64,000 bases of DNA from Meandrina meandrites. Lineage: Eukaryota > Cnidaria > Anthozoa > Scleractinia > Meandrinidae. Below, piece after piece: positions 46,381 through 57,567 of the stretch (positions within the stretch are counted from its first letter, which is position 1; each line of letters begins with the position of its first letter). The position numbers were made by a program, and so were the translations under genes. The notes beneath the pieces are model-generated. The model was not told the origin of the DNA, ran no database searches, and saw nothing but the letters and a program-made list of their open reading frames with translations. The DNA lies in the NCBI GenBank assembly GCA_963693305.1, contig OY855904.1, positions 18,278,496 through 18,342,495 on the forward strand, written 5' to 3'.

Positions 46381-47224
46381 GGGGAACTGAGTGAATATAA
46401 CTCGTACTATTCGATTTCCTATAATACGAAATTTATTCAGTTGAGAGATCAACTTGAACTTGAACCTTTTTTTCTGTTATTTAAATATTGTTACAAAATT
46501 GCTTGCCCCCGCTACTAGTAAAAACGACTAATCGAGACGGGGGGCAAGGGTTAAAATAATAATAATAAAAAAGAATTACACACTTTAGGGAGCTGAGTGA
46601 GCATGATTTTGGTTGGTTTGAATTGTTTCATGTTTATTACAAATTTCCAACTGAAGACAAAATTCGATCGTTGTTTCGTCTAACTCCGGTTTAATTTATC
46701 AATAACTTCCAGGTCTTAGAAAACAGCTCGGAGTCGAAAGTGAAATTAAACTTGGCTCGTGTTTTATTTAAATTTTTAATACTGAACGATGGGGCTACGT
46801 TATATAACTTTATATCCTTAAGAAAAATAAGGATGATTAATTCGTGGGAGTACGAAACTAAATGTTGTTGTCTTTTTCTTTCTAAGAAATATATTATCTA
46901 AAAGCAATCACAGTCGTGCTCGAAACTGCCTCGCTTCCGGTTTTGACTTATTTGTAAAAGTTATCTGTATCTAGGGTTGTTAACTTTGGTAATAACTCTG
47001 CGTCACTTAAACCCATTATAAACATTACAGAGAACGGTATTTCCACCAAATAACGCCATTCCTGAAACATTATCCAAGTGATAGGTCTTTTTGTGTTTTT
47101 CTTTCTTAAAAAATATATTATTTAAAGGCAATCACAATGTTTTGCAGATCGTGTTCGAAAGTGCCTCGATTGTTTCCAGTTTTGACCGTATTTCGTATTG
47201 CTATGAAAATTACAGATGTTATTT
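46381..47224. other. 3' flank of GPCR copy 1, duplicated
   Basis: Matches 58,537-58,883 and then 61,779-62,212. No gene seen. Confidence 0.6.
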
Positions 47225-47365
47225 CATACACAATCTTCGTTCACTGTCCAAAATCCACGCGCGCAATTGGTTAAAATCGAGCACGTGATTTTACTTTACC
47301 TGACGTCAGCAAACTCCGACAGTGCGTTATTGACAATAACGCATAAAAATCGTGCATTATTGACA

Positions 47366-47480
47366 ATGGCTTCAGCTGACTTGCAGAAATAGTGGAAGAA
47401 CAAATCCCTCAAATTATCAACGAAGCGATACCAGTAAATACCAAGAGGCAAACAAACTGGAGCGTTGCTATTTTCAAACG
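47366..47480 (+). pseudogene. Remnant of a Crypton/KIAA1958-type recombinase first exon
   Basis: EIVEEQIPQIINEAIPVNTK continues RQTNWSVAIFK up to a GTAAGC donor, resembling the N-terminal segment (…NTKRxTxxxVxxF…) of cnidarian Crypton-like tyrosine recombinase genes. An ATGGCTTCAGC just upstream is in another frame, so a frame break is likely. Only this exon is visible. Confidence 0.4.
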
Positions 47481-48008
47481 TAAGCTAAACTTAACGATTT
47501 AATTTTTGTGTGCGTTATTCTGCAATCTGCTATTTGAACAAAAACAGTTTCGGGCTTTGTTGTAGCTTTGCAGAACGTAAAATCTGATTATTTTTAATTT
47601 AATTTGAGAGAAACTTTACTTTTGAAGTACAAACGAAATTACGTATCAAAATACGTTCGCACCTACAAGTTCCCCAAAATGTGTTGACTTTGGAAATGCA
47701 AGATTTGAAAATTTGCAATTTTGCGTTCACTTATAACGTGTCAAAGAAAAGCGATTGACTTGCTTTAAACATGCTTCTCGCAATCTCGCTGACTTTTTTA
47801 TGAACGTTTTCAGCTTATGAACGATTTTGTAAATGATTTTAAGCCTCATTTATATTTAATTATGTATGGATTTTTGTGATTTTTATATTCTTAAACTACG
47901 CCAGTATAATTTTGTACTACTTAGATACAACTGAATCATTAAAATTCTTGTTCAAAGTTCGCGAAATTGTGTATTGCGTGCAGTGTACTCAGATTGTATA
48001 TTAAAAGG

Positions 48009-48188
48009 GTTAGAGACTGTTAGTTCGTGTTTTGTTTACAAATACACGCACTTGCTGGCCGCACAATGAACTCGAAATTTTCAATACTGCACTCGGCTAC
48101 GCCTCGTGCAGTATTGAAAATTTCTCGTTCATTGTGCGGCCAGCGCGTGCGTGTATTTGTAAACAAAACACTCACAACAGTCTCTAAC
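48009..48188. repeat. 180-bp long hairpin
   Basis: GTTAGAGACTGTTAGTTCGT at the left pairs with ACAGTCTCTAAC at the right; inner arms through TTCAATACTGCAC are nearly perfect over about 85 bases with a small loop at CTCGGCTACGCCTCG. Confidence 0.9.
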
Positions 48189-48582
48189 CCATACTAGGGT
48201 TATCACCGTATTTTATCGATTATACGCCGGGTACCGAATAAATGCCGGGTCTCCAAGGTGGAGTTGAAAATAGGCCTCTCAGGTATTTATTTAAGGTATA
48301 TTCAGCTGTAGATATAACAGATACATTTTTGCCTAAAATAATGAATAAAAACCGTTGCTTAATGAAAACCGGGCTTAAATAAACTGCAGGAGCCAAATAA
48401 ACGCCGGGTCTACCATGCCGAGTTTGAAATAAACGCAGGGGACGTATAATCGAGAAAATAGGGTACACTTGGTAACAACTCAGCGGGTATTGTCGGCAAA
48501 TGACGCCATTCCTGAAACATTATCTAAGCGATATGTCTTTGTAAAATTGGTGTAAATAAATTGCTGCAAATATCACGATTTA

Positions 48583-48858
48583 GTATATACCACACAAGTG
48601 AATAGTGCTTTCCGCGCGCGCTGATTGGTTAACTCGGAGGTGATTAGCAAAGTAGTATTCACCTCCGAGCAGTCGGAGGGAAACAAAATGACTTCGCGCG
48701 TCGCTTTGGGTACCGAAAGTAATGTTTTGATCCGCTAGTTATTCAACTTGTGTGGTATATACTAAAACAGTGTCGGTGAAAGTGGTGGATATTTACCGAG
48801 CCGCGAAGCGGCGAGGTAAATATCCACCACTATTCACCTCCACTTCGGTGAATAATTG
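48583..48858. mobile_element. 276-bp inverted-repeat element absent from unit 2
   Basis: Unit 2 reads ATTACGATATAAAGTCTGGG across this site (about 62,588-62,600). Here the element is flanked by TTA on both sides (48,580-48,582, 48,859-48,861), compatible with a 3-bp TWA duplication. It contains two internal inverted pairs (CACCTCCGAG; GGATATTTACC). The same family lies at 2,140-2,690. Confidence 0.7.
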
Positions 48859-48938
48859 TTAAATAAAGTCTGGGTTTTTAGTAACATTTGGAAAACAATG
48901 TTAGCGTTCTGAAGGGAAATAAATGTCATTTATGGAGT

Positions 48939-49057
48939 GGGAGGCGCGGTGGCCTATTTGTTAGTGCGCTGGACTCTGGATCGTGAGGTCCGTGTTCGAC
49001 CTTTGACCGGGGTCACTGCGTTGTGTTCTTGGGCAAGACAATTTACTCTCACAGTAC
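48939..49057 (+). repeat. SINE, 5' part (split by the LTR element)
   Basis: GGGAGGCGCGGTGGCCTATT head with a decayed B box (GTGTTCGACC). It continues at 53,596 after the retrotransposon; the intact sister SINE is at 62,668. Confidence 0.85.
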
Positions 49058-49193
49058 TGTAGTATACCGGAAGTGACGCTTTCGTCACGTGTACACCGAA
49101 CCATGTGCTTGTAGGGAGTGCGCCATCTTGTATTACAAATGTTGTTGTGTTCCTGAGTCCTCGGTGTGTTTCTTCTCTTACGGAACTATCACA
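49058..49193 (+). repeat. 5' LTR, 136 bp
   Basis: TGTAGTATACCGGAAGTGAC ... GAACTATCACA. Paired with 53,460-53,595. Confidence 0.93.
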
Positions 49194-49195
49194 TT

Positions 49196-49208
49196 TGGCG
49201 ACGAGGAT
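49196..49208 (+). other. Primer binding site
   Basis: TGGCGACGAGGAT, two bases after the LTR, begins with the TGG that pairs with a tRNA CCA end. The tRNA is not identified. Confidence 0.65.
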
Positions 49209-49249
49209 AAAAATCGAACATAAGACCAACCTGTCAAGAACTCTGAATT

Positions 49250-50163
49250 ATGGCCGTCTGTTTAAGTGGATTAACTGGTCCTACGGCGTTTGACACTGTC
49301 GGCGAGCCCGCCACTCTTTCGCAGCGTTGGCGAATTTGGAAGGATGAATTTGAACTTTTCGTTACAGCATCAGGCATCGACGACCCGAAACAGCAACGAG
49401 CCCTTCTTTTGCATCTAGCAGGACCCGGTGTGCGAGAAATCTTCCGAACCATCCCCGAGGAAACGAAAGGTGACGCTAAAGACTTCAAGAAAGCCATGGA
49501 ATCGCTCACCGATTATTTCAAGTTGAAGAAGAATATTCCGATGGCCAGACAAAACTTTCTGGCAGTAATGCCCACGCCAGGTGAGCGAATAAATAACTTT
49601 GTGACTAGACAAAGCAGTTTGGCCGAACATTGCGAGTACGGAGAAGAGAAAGATAACATGACGAGAGACCAAGTACTAACATAACATACATTAAGGACAA
49701 AAACCTTAAGTCTAAACTATATCGCACCGAGAATTTAACCTTATCCAAGCTCTTAGACGTTGTAAGTCAGTACCATGACAAGGAGGCCCTCATCCTTCAG
49801 CCCGAAGAACAAATCAATCGAGTAGAGGCGACTGACAAACAAACCAATTCCCCAATGAAATTCCAAGGGCGATGTTGGAATTGTAACAGAATAGGGCACT
49901 TAACAAAGGACTGTCGCTGTTCACGTGACCATGTTTGGGAAACCTGCGGCAGACGTGGCCATTTCCCTGTTTGTTGCCGAGATAACCAAGAACCTGCCAG
50001 CAACACAAATCGCTCATCCAGTCAGGAGAGAGCCCAACAGCAAGCCAGAAAGGGAGGAAAACGGGAGAAAGTACAGGCTGTCACCCAGCAACAGGATACA
50101 GAGAATGTAGAAGATGATGCCTTCTATGTATTTACTGCCACCACTGGTGAAGGCCTTGAGTAA
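49250..50163 (+). pseudogene. gag (capsid and nucleocapsid), frameshifted
   Basis: A capsid-like frame from MAVCLSGLTGPTAFDTVGEP stops at 49,684; nucleocapsid continues in another frame with a canonical CX2CX4HX4C knuckle (CWNCNRIGHLTKDC, about 49,873-49,914) and a degenerate second one. One frame break near 49,680. Confidence 0.85.
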
Positions 50164-53100
50164 CTAGAATTGCGTATAAACAATAAGTTAGTTAATGTTA
50201 TTGTTGATTCAGGTGCCAGCTGTAATCTCATGTCTGAAGATGTATTTAAATCTATTACCCGGGGGGGCAGGAAACAACCTTAGCGGAGTGTGATAGAAGT
50301 GCATATACATGCATATGCACACTCACAACTCCTAGAGCTAAAGGGAACCTGTATGTTAACAGTCACTGTACCACAAACCAATATGTCAGCAATTGCGGAA
50401 TTTTACATAGTTCCAAGCCATGCCGCAACCCTGCTAGGTCGTAAAACGTCTGAGATGCTAGCAATCCTTAAGATCGGAATTAATGTAAACAACTGTACCA
50501 TAATTCTTGAAAATGCCCAACCTGTAGACAAAAAAGCTTCTCTTAGAGCTAGATTCACAAAAGTTTTTGAGGGCCTTGGCAAACTAAAGGGTTACCAGCT
50601 GAAATTACACCAGGACGATAGTATCTCACCTGTGGCACAACCCCTGCGTCGAATTCCATTCAGCAGGAGAGAGAAAGTGACAGAAAAGCTGAAGCAGTTA
50701 CAGGAGCTGGGTGTCATTGAAAAAGTCAATGGCCCCACTAGCTGGATCAACCCACTTGTGGCTGTGGAGAAGCCCAATGGAGATATCCGAATCTGTTTGG
50801 ATATGAGGCAGGCGAATCGTGCAATCCTTCGGGAAAAGCACCCAGTTCCCACAGTGGAAGAAACCTTACAGGAGATCTCGGAGGCAAAAGTTTTCAGTAA
50901 ACTTGACCTAAATATGGCGTTCCATCAAATAGAGTTCCTCCCTGACTCACGTGACGTGACCACCTTCGCGGCCCCAGGTGGTCTGTATCGATACAAGAGG
51001 CTATTCTTCGGCGTCAATATGGCAACAGAGAAGTTTCAGCAGTTGATATGGCAAATACTTAAGGATTGTCCCGGTGCCTACAACCTGCATGATGATGTGA
51101 GAGTAGTTGGGCGTGATCATAAAGAACATGATGAAAACCTTGACAGAGTAATGCATAAATTTGAAGAGAATGGATTGACCCTCAACTATGAAAAGTGTGT
51201 CATTGGAGCCAAGAGTATGGTGTATATGGGCGAAGTGCTCACAGGAGAGGGATTGCGGGTCTCCAAGAAGAGAATGGAAGCCATTGTTGACGCTCCGAGA
51301 CCACAAAATCAATCCGACATGAGAAGTTTTCTGGGATCTGCCCAATTCTGTGCAAAATTCATCCCAGGCTTTTCGACCATATCAAGCCCCTTTTTGGACC
51401 TCACTTGCACGGGCAAGTCCTGGAGATGGGGCACCAAGGAAGAAGAAGCCTTTGAACAAATTAAGAACTTATTAACGAACGCCCCAGTCATGGCCTATTT
51501 CACCAAGGATGCAAAGACCCGCCTTGTAACAGATGCGTCGCCTGTTGGTCTTTGTGCAGTCCTAGAACAACAACAAGAGGATGGTTTGTACAGGCCAGTC
51601 TACTACACCAGCCGCAAGTTGAGTAGTGTAGAGAAAAGGTACTCCCAGTTCGAAAGAGAGGCGTTAGCAGTGCGGTGGGCCTGTCAGAAATTCTACCTGT
51701 TCTTGTATGGCATTGACTTTGAGCTCCGTACAGATCACAAGCCATTGCTAACCGTTTTGGGCGCCACGAGTACACCCCCATCAACACGCATTGAAAGATG
51801 GTTATTGTACCTCCAGCAATTTCGCTATGTAGTCACACATATTCCCGGTAAAGAGAACGCTAGGGATGCCCTAAGCCGCCTCCCAGTAGGTCCAGCTGAG
51901 GACCACGATGCGAGTGAAACCAGAGAATATGCCTGCAGCATCGCTACTGAAGCAATTCCAGCAGCACTTACACCCCAAGAAGTCGAACGAGCATCGGAGA
52001 GGGACCCCATCTTGCAGTTTGTGCGTCAAGCTGTTACTTCAGGAGATTGGAGTCGCTTGTCGGGCACTATGTACAAAGCCTTGGCAGAAGACCTTTGGGT
52101 CCTAGGTCAGCTTGAGGTAATCGTATTATCATTCCGGAGAGCCTCTGGAACTTACGATCGAACTCGCACACGAGGGCCATCAAGGAATGAAACGCACAAA
52201 GGCCCGTCTCAGGGAAAAGGTATGGTGGCCCAACATGGACAAGCAAGTTGAGCAGTCTATAAAAGCCTGTCATCCTTGCCAGCTAGTTAGCCCAAGAAGT
52301 AAGGCAGAACCCGTCAGGTCCACAATGCTACCTGAAGGCCCATGGAGTGACATTGCCGTCGACTTGTTGGAGATTCCCGGAGGAAACCACCTTCTTGTAG
52401 CAGTAGACAACTACTCACGCTGGCCTGAGGTTATCCTGTTGAAGAAGACGGATGCAGCGCATGTTACAAGAGCCATGGAGGGCATGTTCCAAACACACGG
52501 CCTAGCCCTCAGTGTTCGCAGTGACCATGGACCATCATTTTCCTCCACACAGTTCGAAGGCTTCCTCGACTACCTGGGAATAGTGCACAAAAAAGGGATC
52601 CCGTACTGGCCTCAGAGTAATGGTGAGGTTGAACGCTGTAATGAACCCCGCTGAAGATAATAAGAATTGCCAATTTAGAAGGAAAAGACTGGAAGAAAGC
52701 ATTACAAGATTTCCTCTTCCAGTACCGAACCACACCTCATACAGTGACTGGATTATTGTCACCAGCCGAACTACTGATGGGTCGACGACTCAACGACAAG
52801 CTTCCAAGAGTAGCTATCCCAACTGACAGGATCACTGAGGCCCACTGGCAGCAGCTTCTTTGCGAAAGAGATGCACGCGCAAAGCTCCGACAAAAAGAGT
52901 ATGCGGATAGCAAGCGGTCAGCAGAATACAGTGACATCGGGGAAGGAGATCGCATCCTGCTCAACAAGAGTCGCGATAACAAATTATCGCCCAGCTTTGA
53001 ACCACTGCCATATAAAGTTGTCGAGAAGAAGGGTAATGCTGTCCTTATACAAGATCAGGAAGGAAATACCAAGATGCGAAATGCAAGCCACATGAAAAAG

Positions 53101-53364
53101 TTTATCCAGCCAGACCCTTCCACTGAAACCCATGGAAGACAGGAGAGAAATGAGACACCCATCACAAGACTGTCTGAAGCACCTGTGTTAAGCCCACCGA
53201 GCCACGTTGATGAACATCCTCCCCTACCTTCTGAATCCAGTCCAAGTCCTCCTTCACGGCCTGTTCGTGCTAGGCAGCCTCCAGCCTGGATGAAGGACTT
53301 TGTGTCCGTTTGTGCCTGTTGGAGAGTCGATATTCCTCGCATATATATTGTTGACTTTATCTGA
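50164..53364 (+). pseudogene. pol (protease-RT-RNase H-integrase), broken
   Basis: Protease VDSGASCN near 50,203-50,226, followed by an in-frame TAG at 50,281. The RT/RNase H frame runs to 52,251: RT shows KLDLNMAFHQIEF and HDDV in place of the common YxDD; RNase H shows VTDAS and RTDHKPL. Integrase (from about 52,150) has its catalytic Asp, Asp and Glu in AVDLLEI, RSDHGPSF and NGEVER. Frameshifts lie near 52,100-52,190 and near 52,650; the C-terminal integrase tail continues to 53,364. Confidence 0.9.
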
Positions 53365-53449
53365 GATTAATTTGTTTATGGTTTAAGGACATTGAACATT
53401 GAATACTTGGACACTAGCCGTTTGCATGATAGGAAGTTCAGTATTAAGT

Positions 53450-53459
53450 GGAGGGGGGA
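53450..53459 (+). other. Polypurine tract
   Basis: GGAGGGGGGA directly before the 3' LTR, the usual plus-strand primer site. Confidence 0.8.
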
Positions 53460-53595
53460 TGTAGTATACCGGAAGTGATGCTTTCGTCACGTGTACACCG
53501 AACCATGTGCTTGTAGAGAGTCCGCTATCTTGTAATACAAATGTTGTTGTGTTCCTGAGTCATCGGTGTGTTTCTTCTCTTACGGAGCTATCACA
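53460..53595 (+). repeat. 3' LTR, 136 bp
   Basis: TGTAGTATACCGGAAGTGAT ... GAGCTATCACA, seven differences from the 5' LTR. Confidence 0.93.
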
Positions 53596-53700
53596 AGTAC
53601 CTTCCTCTACCCAGGTATATAAATGGGTAGCGGCGAATTTGCTGTAATACGGGGGTAACTCTTCGAGGGAATAGCATGGGGGGGGGGGGGGGGGGAGGAT
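53596..53700 (+). repeat. SINE, 3' part
   Basis: Resumes with the duplicated AGTAC and CCTTCCTCTACCCAGGT, then a poly-G run near 53,678-53,697. Confidence 0.85.
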
Positions 53701-53760
53701 AAAAAAGTTCGGCAAGAAGGGTCACATTAGCTCGACGCATGGTGAATTGAAAGAAAACTT

Positions 53761-53836
53761 AGGCCCGTTTCAGACGCCGTACTTCACATGAGCCAAATTG
53801 AATTAGCTAAATTAAGTTCATGTGAAGTACGGCTGC
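53761..53836. repeat. Inverted-repeat element fragment at the duplication junction
   Basis: CAGACGCCGTACTTCACATG and CATGTGAAGTACGGC are inverted. The matching right end lies at about 63,244-63,278 in unit 2. Next to it GCTGCGAAGGAGACTAC, then the GPCR match begins. Confidence 0.65.
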
Positions 53837-53848
53837 GAAGGAGACTAC

Positions 53849-54124
53849 AACGATAGTTACTGGCTGACCAATCACGCCAACACAAAGATCGGTGATTGCC
53901 AGAGTACGAAGCAATATTTTTGAAGGCGGATGAAGAAATGCATCCTTGTGAAGGGCGAACAGGATCAAGCTGTTCCCAAGAGTTGCTGTTATTGTTAGGA
54001 AAATGCACAAAGACGATAAAAAAATGTAATGAAGGGCAGTGTCTTGATCATTTTTACCGTTCGAAACAGTGCAAATTAATAGGCGAAACATTTCTATTCT
54101 GCTTTCGTCGCTGAAGTTTGACAT
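53849..54124 (-). pseudogene. GPCR fragment (TM1-TM2 only)
   Basis: MSNFSDESRIEMFRLLICTV, then TITATLGNSLILFALHKDAF and a TM2 LAITDLCVG block match the 38-39 kb receptor; homology stops where the tandem duplication begins. The frame runs about 100 codons. A duplicated 5' end, not a functional receptor. Confidence 0.9.
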
Positions 54125-55100
54125 ATTTCCTAAGATTTCTCTGATGAACTTGTCAATGACTAGAGGCACAATTTGACAGTTTGGTTCATATCTGCATTCT
54201 CCGTGATATCTTTGTTTCCAAAGTTGTTGTTCCAGTTCACACTTGCAGGCGACTTCTGAATGGTAGACCGACTAAAGCCAGTGCTGTTGTACTGCTTTTG
54301 TTGCGTTGCTGCGAGTGTTTATAATTTGAACCTACAATTTCTTCCACGGCCGTCATTGTTTTTATTTTATGTGGCAGGTGATCCTTTGTAATTAACGTTT
54401 TTGACACTGGCAAAGTACTGTGTCATGCTCATGCTTATGTCGAGTGGAAGTGAAGACATAACTGAATAAATAAATAAAATGGATAGATAGCATTAAAAAA
54501 AAGATCTCATTAGTCGCAATAGTTTTGTGCAAATAATACTGAAGAATGTTTTACGGCTTACAAGTTGCTCATCATCGGTCATGCCCGGCTTATGGAGTAA
54601 AGCCGAAAGGATAGTTGTGTCCGCTAAAAAAACCGGGACTAAAAATCAGCTACGCAGCAGTACTATCAGACATAAATATGTATACTAGCAGGACTCATTA
54701 GACAATATACACCCACAGTCAGGTAAATAACCTTATTTGAATACGTCAAAGAGGAGGTTGGACATTAATATATTGGAAAGGAAGTTTACTCAAGGACAGT
54801 TTACAACAGCTGCAGTAGAAGACGGAGGCTGCTGTTTGCAAGGCCTGCAGCAATTAAAGTTAACCAAATTGACTCCGAAGAGGAACACATTATAGCCCAC
54901 ATAAAGTACATGCATGTTTATCAGAAACGTGAACGTCTTTTTAATTTGGCCGGCAAACGCAGACAGATCTTCGCGGACTCAGTAAAAAAAAACATCTTCC
55001 ACAAACGTAGTAAGTTTGCATGGTGGATAAATACTAGTTACGCAACGCTTTCGAGTGGTATACCATGGAATACAACCTGGAACCAACATTTTAATCACCC
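54125..55100. other. Duplicated non-coding segment, unit 2
   Basis: Matches 42,282-42,490 plus 43,944-44,663, without the MITE pair. No gene seen. Confidence 0.6.
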
Positions 55101-55109
55101 ATTAGTGAC

Positions 55110-57004
55110 CAATCTCGTCCCCAGAGCCCACTTTTCTTTTGGTCAGCAGCAAGAACGTGAACTCTGGCCAGGCGTGCGTTTCTCAAAAGACCCGAAAACT
55201 TTTCGGGGCTGTTTTCGGGCGCGTTTCTCGGGTTTCGGAAAGCGTTTCTCAAAGCGCCCGATTTTCTCCCGAGATTTTCGGGTATGTTTTCTGGAAATGT
55301 AACGCAAGGAATAGCGCGAGCTTCAATTTTCCAGCCTGTGATTGGTTCAAAAATTGCAATTGACACCGTCGCACTGAGTTGGGTTCGTCACGTACGCATC
55401 AAATTCTAGACTCTTTCGTTGAATCGCCCGCAGTCGCTCCGGTGAGGGTAAAAGGCGGAATGAGTTTGCGGAATGGCATAATTATGCCGAATGTAATTTT
55501 TTAAAAATAAATTATACTAAAAAAGCGCGCCAATTTTTTAAGAGAAGCCGCATTGTTAAATACCGCGGGCTCAAACATGGTAAAAAATCAAGCATAGATC
55601 GCGTCTTGATTTGATTTTCACGTATGCTGTTCTAATTCACGGATTCGACGAAAAGAGTTTGGCGGGCAATGCTAAGGCTTTCCGCTTCTGTGGACGGTTT
55701 ATCACTTTTAGTCAGAGCCATACAATGCCTCGGATACAACTTGGTCCACTTCGTGCTACTACATGTTTGACCAAAACATCGAGACGGAAAGTCAAGTTTT
55801 GGCGGATGTCATCTCAGCCTCGGTAGTGAGCAGTCGGTTGTATCCAGTCTCAAGTATATCTACTTGTCCTTATCCATCACGGGTTAAACGTAAAACATGT
55901 TCATGTCTTCCATTGAGTTTTTATAGTCTTCGTAATGGCGGGCGAAAAGCAAGTCTCCTTCGCAGCCCGAACCTGGGAGCGTTGCGTGATTTCAGTCCGA
56001 GCGGCTGAGAAGAAGACTTTCCAAAAGAAAGGATAATAGACAGGAACAGACTTTTAATGAAACAAATACGCCTCGTAAATATGTACTGTACTTTACTCCA
56101 TCGATCGTTTAACCCGTGCTCTAGCGATTTGTACAGTTCCAGCAACGTTTTTTTAACATTGATTCACCTCTATGAGCATACCTCTATGAGTACTGAGCAT
56201 AAATGCAGCTTGATGTAAGTGCTTAAAGCCTTTTTTGTGTCTTTTTCCTGGCTTGTAATTTACGAAGCACGAGCTAATAAACTTTCGTAATCTTGTTTTT
56301 GAGCCTTGAAATTTGGTCAAGCAAAGTTTAAGTTTGGTTGAATTCATCGCTATTATTATCGCTTAGGGCTTTGGCAAACTTGTTGTCCATATGCTGAATG
56401 AATTTTGGCAGTTTCTGTAAACAATTTCAGGCGGAAAAAGTCGACCATCAAGTACCTTTGTAAATCGCGCTGCATTGTCTTCGCGAAGTGAAACTTCTTC
56501 TTCGCGCACCCGAGTTTGTTTTGAAATTTGTCAATTAAACCACCGAATTATACCAGATCTCTTTGTCCCTCACATCGTATACTGGTGTCCTTTTCATTTA
56601 AGGCGTTCGCCGTCTTTATTTCCAAAAAAGGGTACTTCGGGGAAGTAATTTTATGGCTATAAAATCAATCCCGAGAAAGGTTTTCGGGAGCTCAAGAGCT
56701 CCCGTAAAGTTTACGGGAAAAAATGACGTGATTTTCTCGGTCCCGAACTTCTCGTGCGCTTTGAGAAACACCCGAAAGCTGTTTCGGGGGCTTTACGGGA
56801 CCGTTTTCGGGCCCGAGAAGTTTTCGGGTCTTTTGAGAAACGCACGCCAGGTCCGATTTCTTGAGCATGCGCAGAGTGTCCATTTTCAATTGTCAGCCAA
56901 TCAGATTTGAGCATAAAGGACCTGAAGTCCGTGATAACGGACTTGGCGAGAGTCCGAGTTCTTGGTGCTGACCAAAAGAAAAGCGGGCTCTCGGGACGAG
57001 ATTG
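55110..57004. mobile_element. Inverted-repeat element with 9-bp duplication (copy 3, unit 2), interrupted
   Basis: Same element as 44,673-44,902, split by the 1,674-bp insertion. Both flanks are ATTAGTGAC (55,101-55,109 and 57,005-57,013), an exact 9-bp duplication. Confidence 0.88.
55173..56846. mobile_element. 1,674-bp inverted-repeat transposon, no transposase seen
   Basis: Ends CGTGCGTTTCTCAAAAGACC and GGTCTTTTGAGAAACGCACG are perfect inverted repeats, flanked by CCAGG (55,168-55,172 and 56,847-56,851); unit 1 has the empty site with one CCAGG. Subterminal zones repeat TTTCTCAAA and CCCGAAA motifs in both orientations, a possible transposase-binding array. Internal frames lack known domains. 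The duplication could also be read as shorter (CAG), since the ends begin with G. Confidence 0.88.
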
Positions 57005-57467
57005 ATTAGTGACGTGAACATGAACATATCCGAGGAGCAATATTACTGCAATACCACGTTAAAAAAAAATAATCTCAAATCTTCGAGAAAATTAACAACG
57101 TTCAGCCTTGGTCGAAAATTAGACTTTCTAAAAATAGAGTATTCAACGATCTGTTGAAAGAACATCGCGTGGCGGACAATTTAACCTGCATCTTTCTTTT
57201 TTAAGATATTACTCAGCTTGTTGATTTCTTTTCCGGCTTTGACTATAATAATATTCTCTTATCAAGCTTTTGAAAATTCAAAGCCTCTTGTTGAATAAAT
57301 AACCAAAGGTGAATCAGACAAAAAGTAATTAGAAAAATAAATGATATTGGTAACTGCGACAACGTTTAGTATATGACATTATCACATACAGCCAAAATAA
57401 AACTAAATACACACAGTTAATATGCTGATGCTGCGTGGTTTGACGAAATGACAGTTTCTAAAGGGCC

Positions 57468-57476
57468 GATATAAAG
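57468..57476 (+). promoter_or_regulatory. Candidate TATA box of GPCR copy 2
   Basis: GATATAAAG 92 bases before the ATG, conserved with copy 1. Confidence 0.4.
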
Positions 57477-57567
57477 TGTAAATTTGCAACATTAAACTGG
57501 AACACAAATCTAGCGGCTAGCATTTTCTACGGCAAGATATTAACAAGAAAGCAAGGAAACAGCAAAT

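Larger units (their letters stand above)
47225..48195. mobile_element. 971-bp insertion unique to unit 1
   Basis: Unit 2 (about 62,212) joins GTTATTT directly to AGGGTTA, so this block is an insertion, or was lost there. It includes a recombinase-like exon remnant and ends with the 48,009-48,188 hairpin. Its own termini and target duplication are not clear. Confidence 0.6.
49058..53595 (+). mobile_element. Ty3/gypsy-type LTR retrotransposon, complete but defective
   Basis: 4,538 bp with 136-bp LTRs beginning TG and ending CA, flanked by AGTAC on both sides (49,053-49,057 and 53,596-53,600). Order is gag, protease, reverse transcriptase, RNase H, integrase, the Ty3/gypsy arrangement; no env. 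It lies inside a SINE. The LTRs differ at 7 of 136 positions. Reading frames are broken at about 49,684, 50,161 (TAA), 50,281 (TAG), 52,100-52,190 and 52,650, so the copy is not autonomous. Confidence 0.95.
42005..53848. repeat. Tandem segmental duplication, unit 1
   Basis: From inside the broken GPCR (AACGATAGTTACTGG, 42,006) to the junction at about 53,848. It matches 53,849-63,020 in order, including the GPCR at 45,412. After subtracting the four insertions unique to it (LTR element 4.5 kb, MITE pair 1.45 kb, 0.97 kb and 0.28 kb), about 4.6 kb remains, the same as unit 2. Confidence 0.88.
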
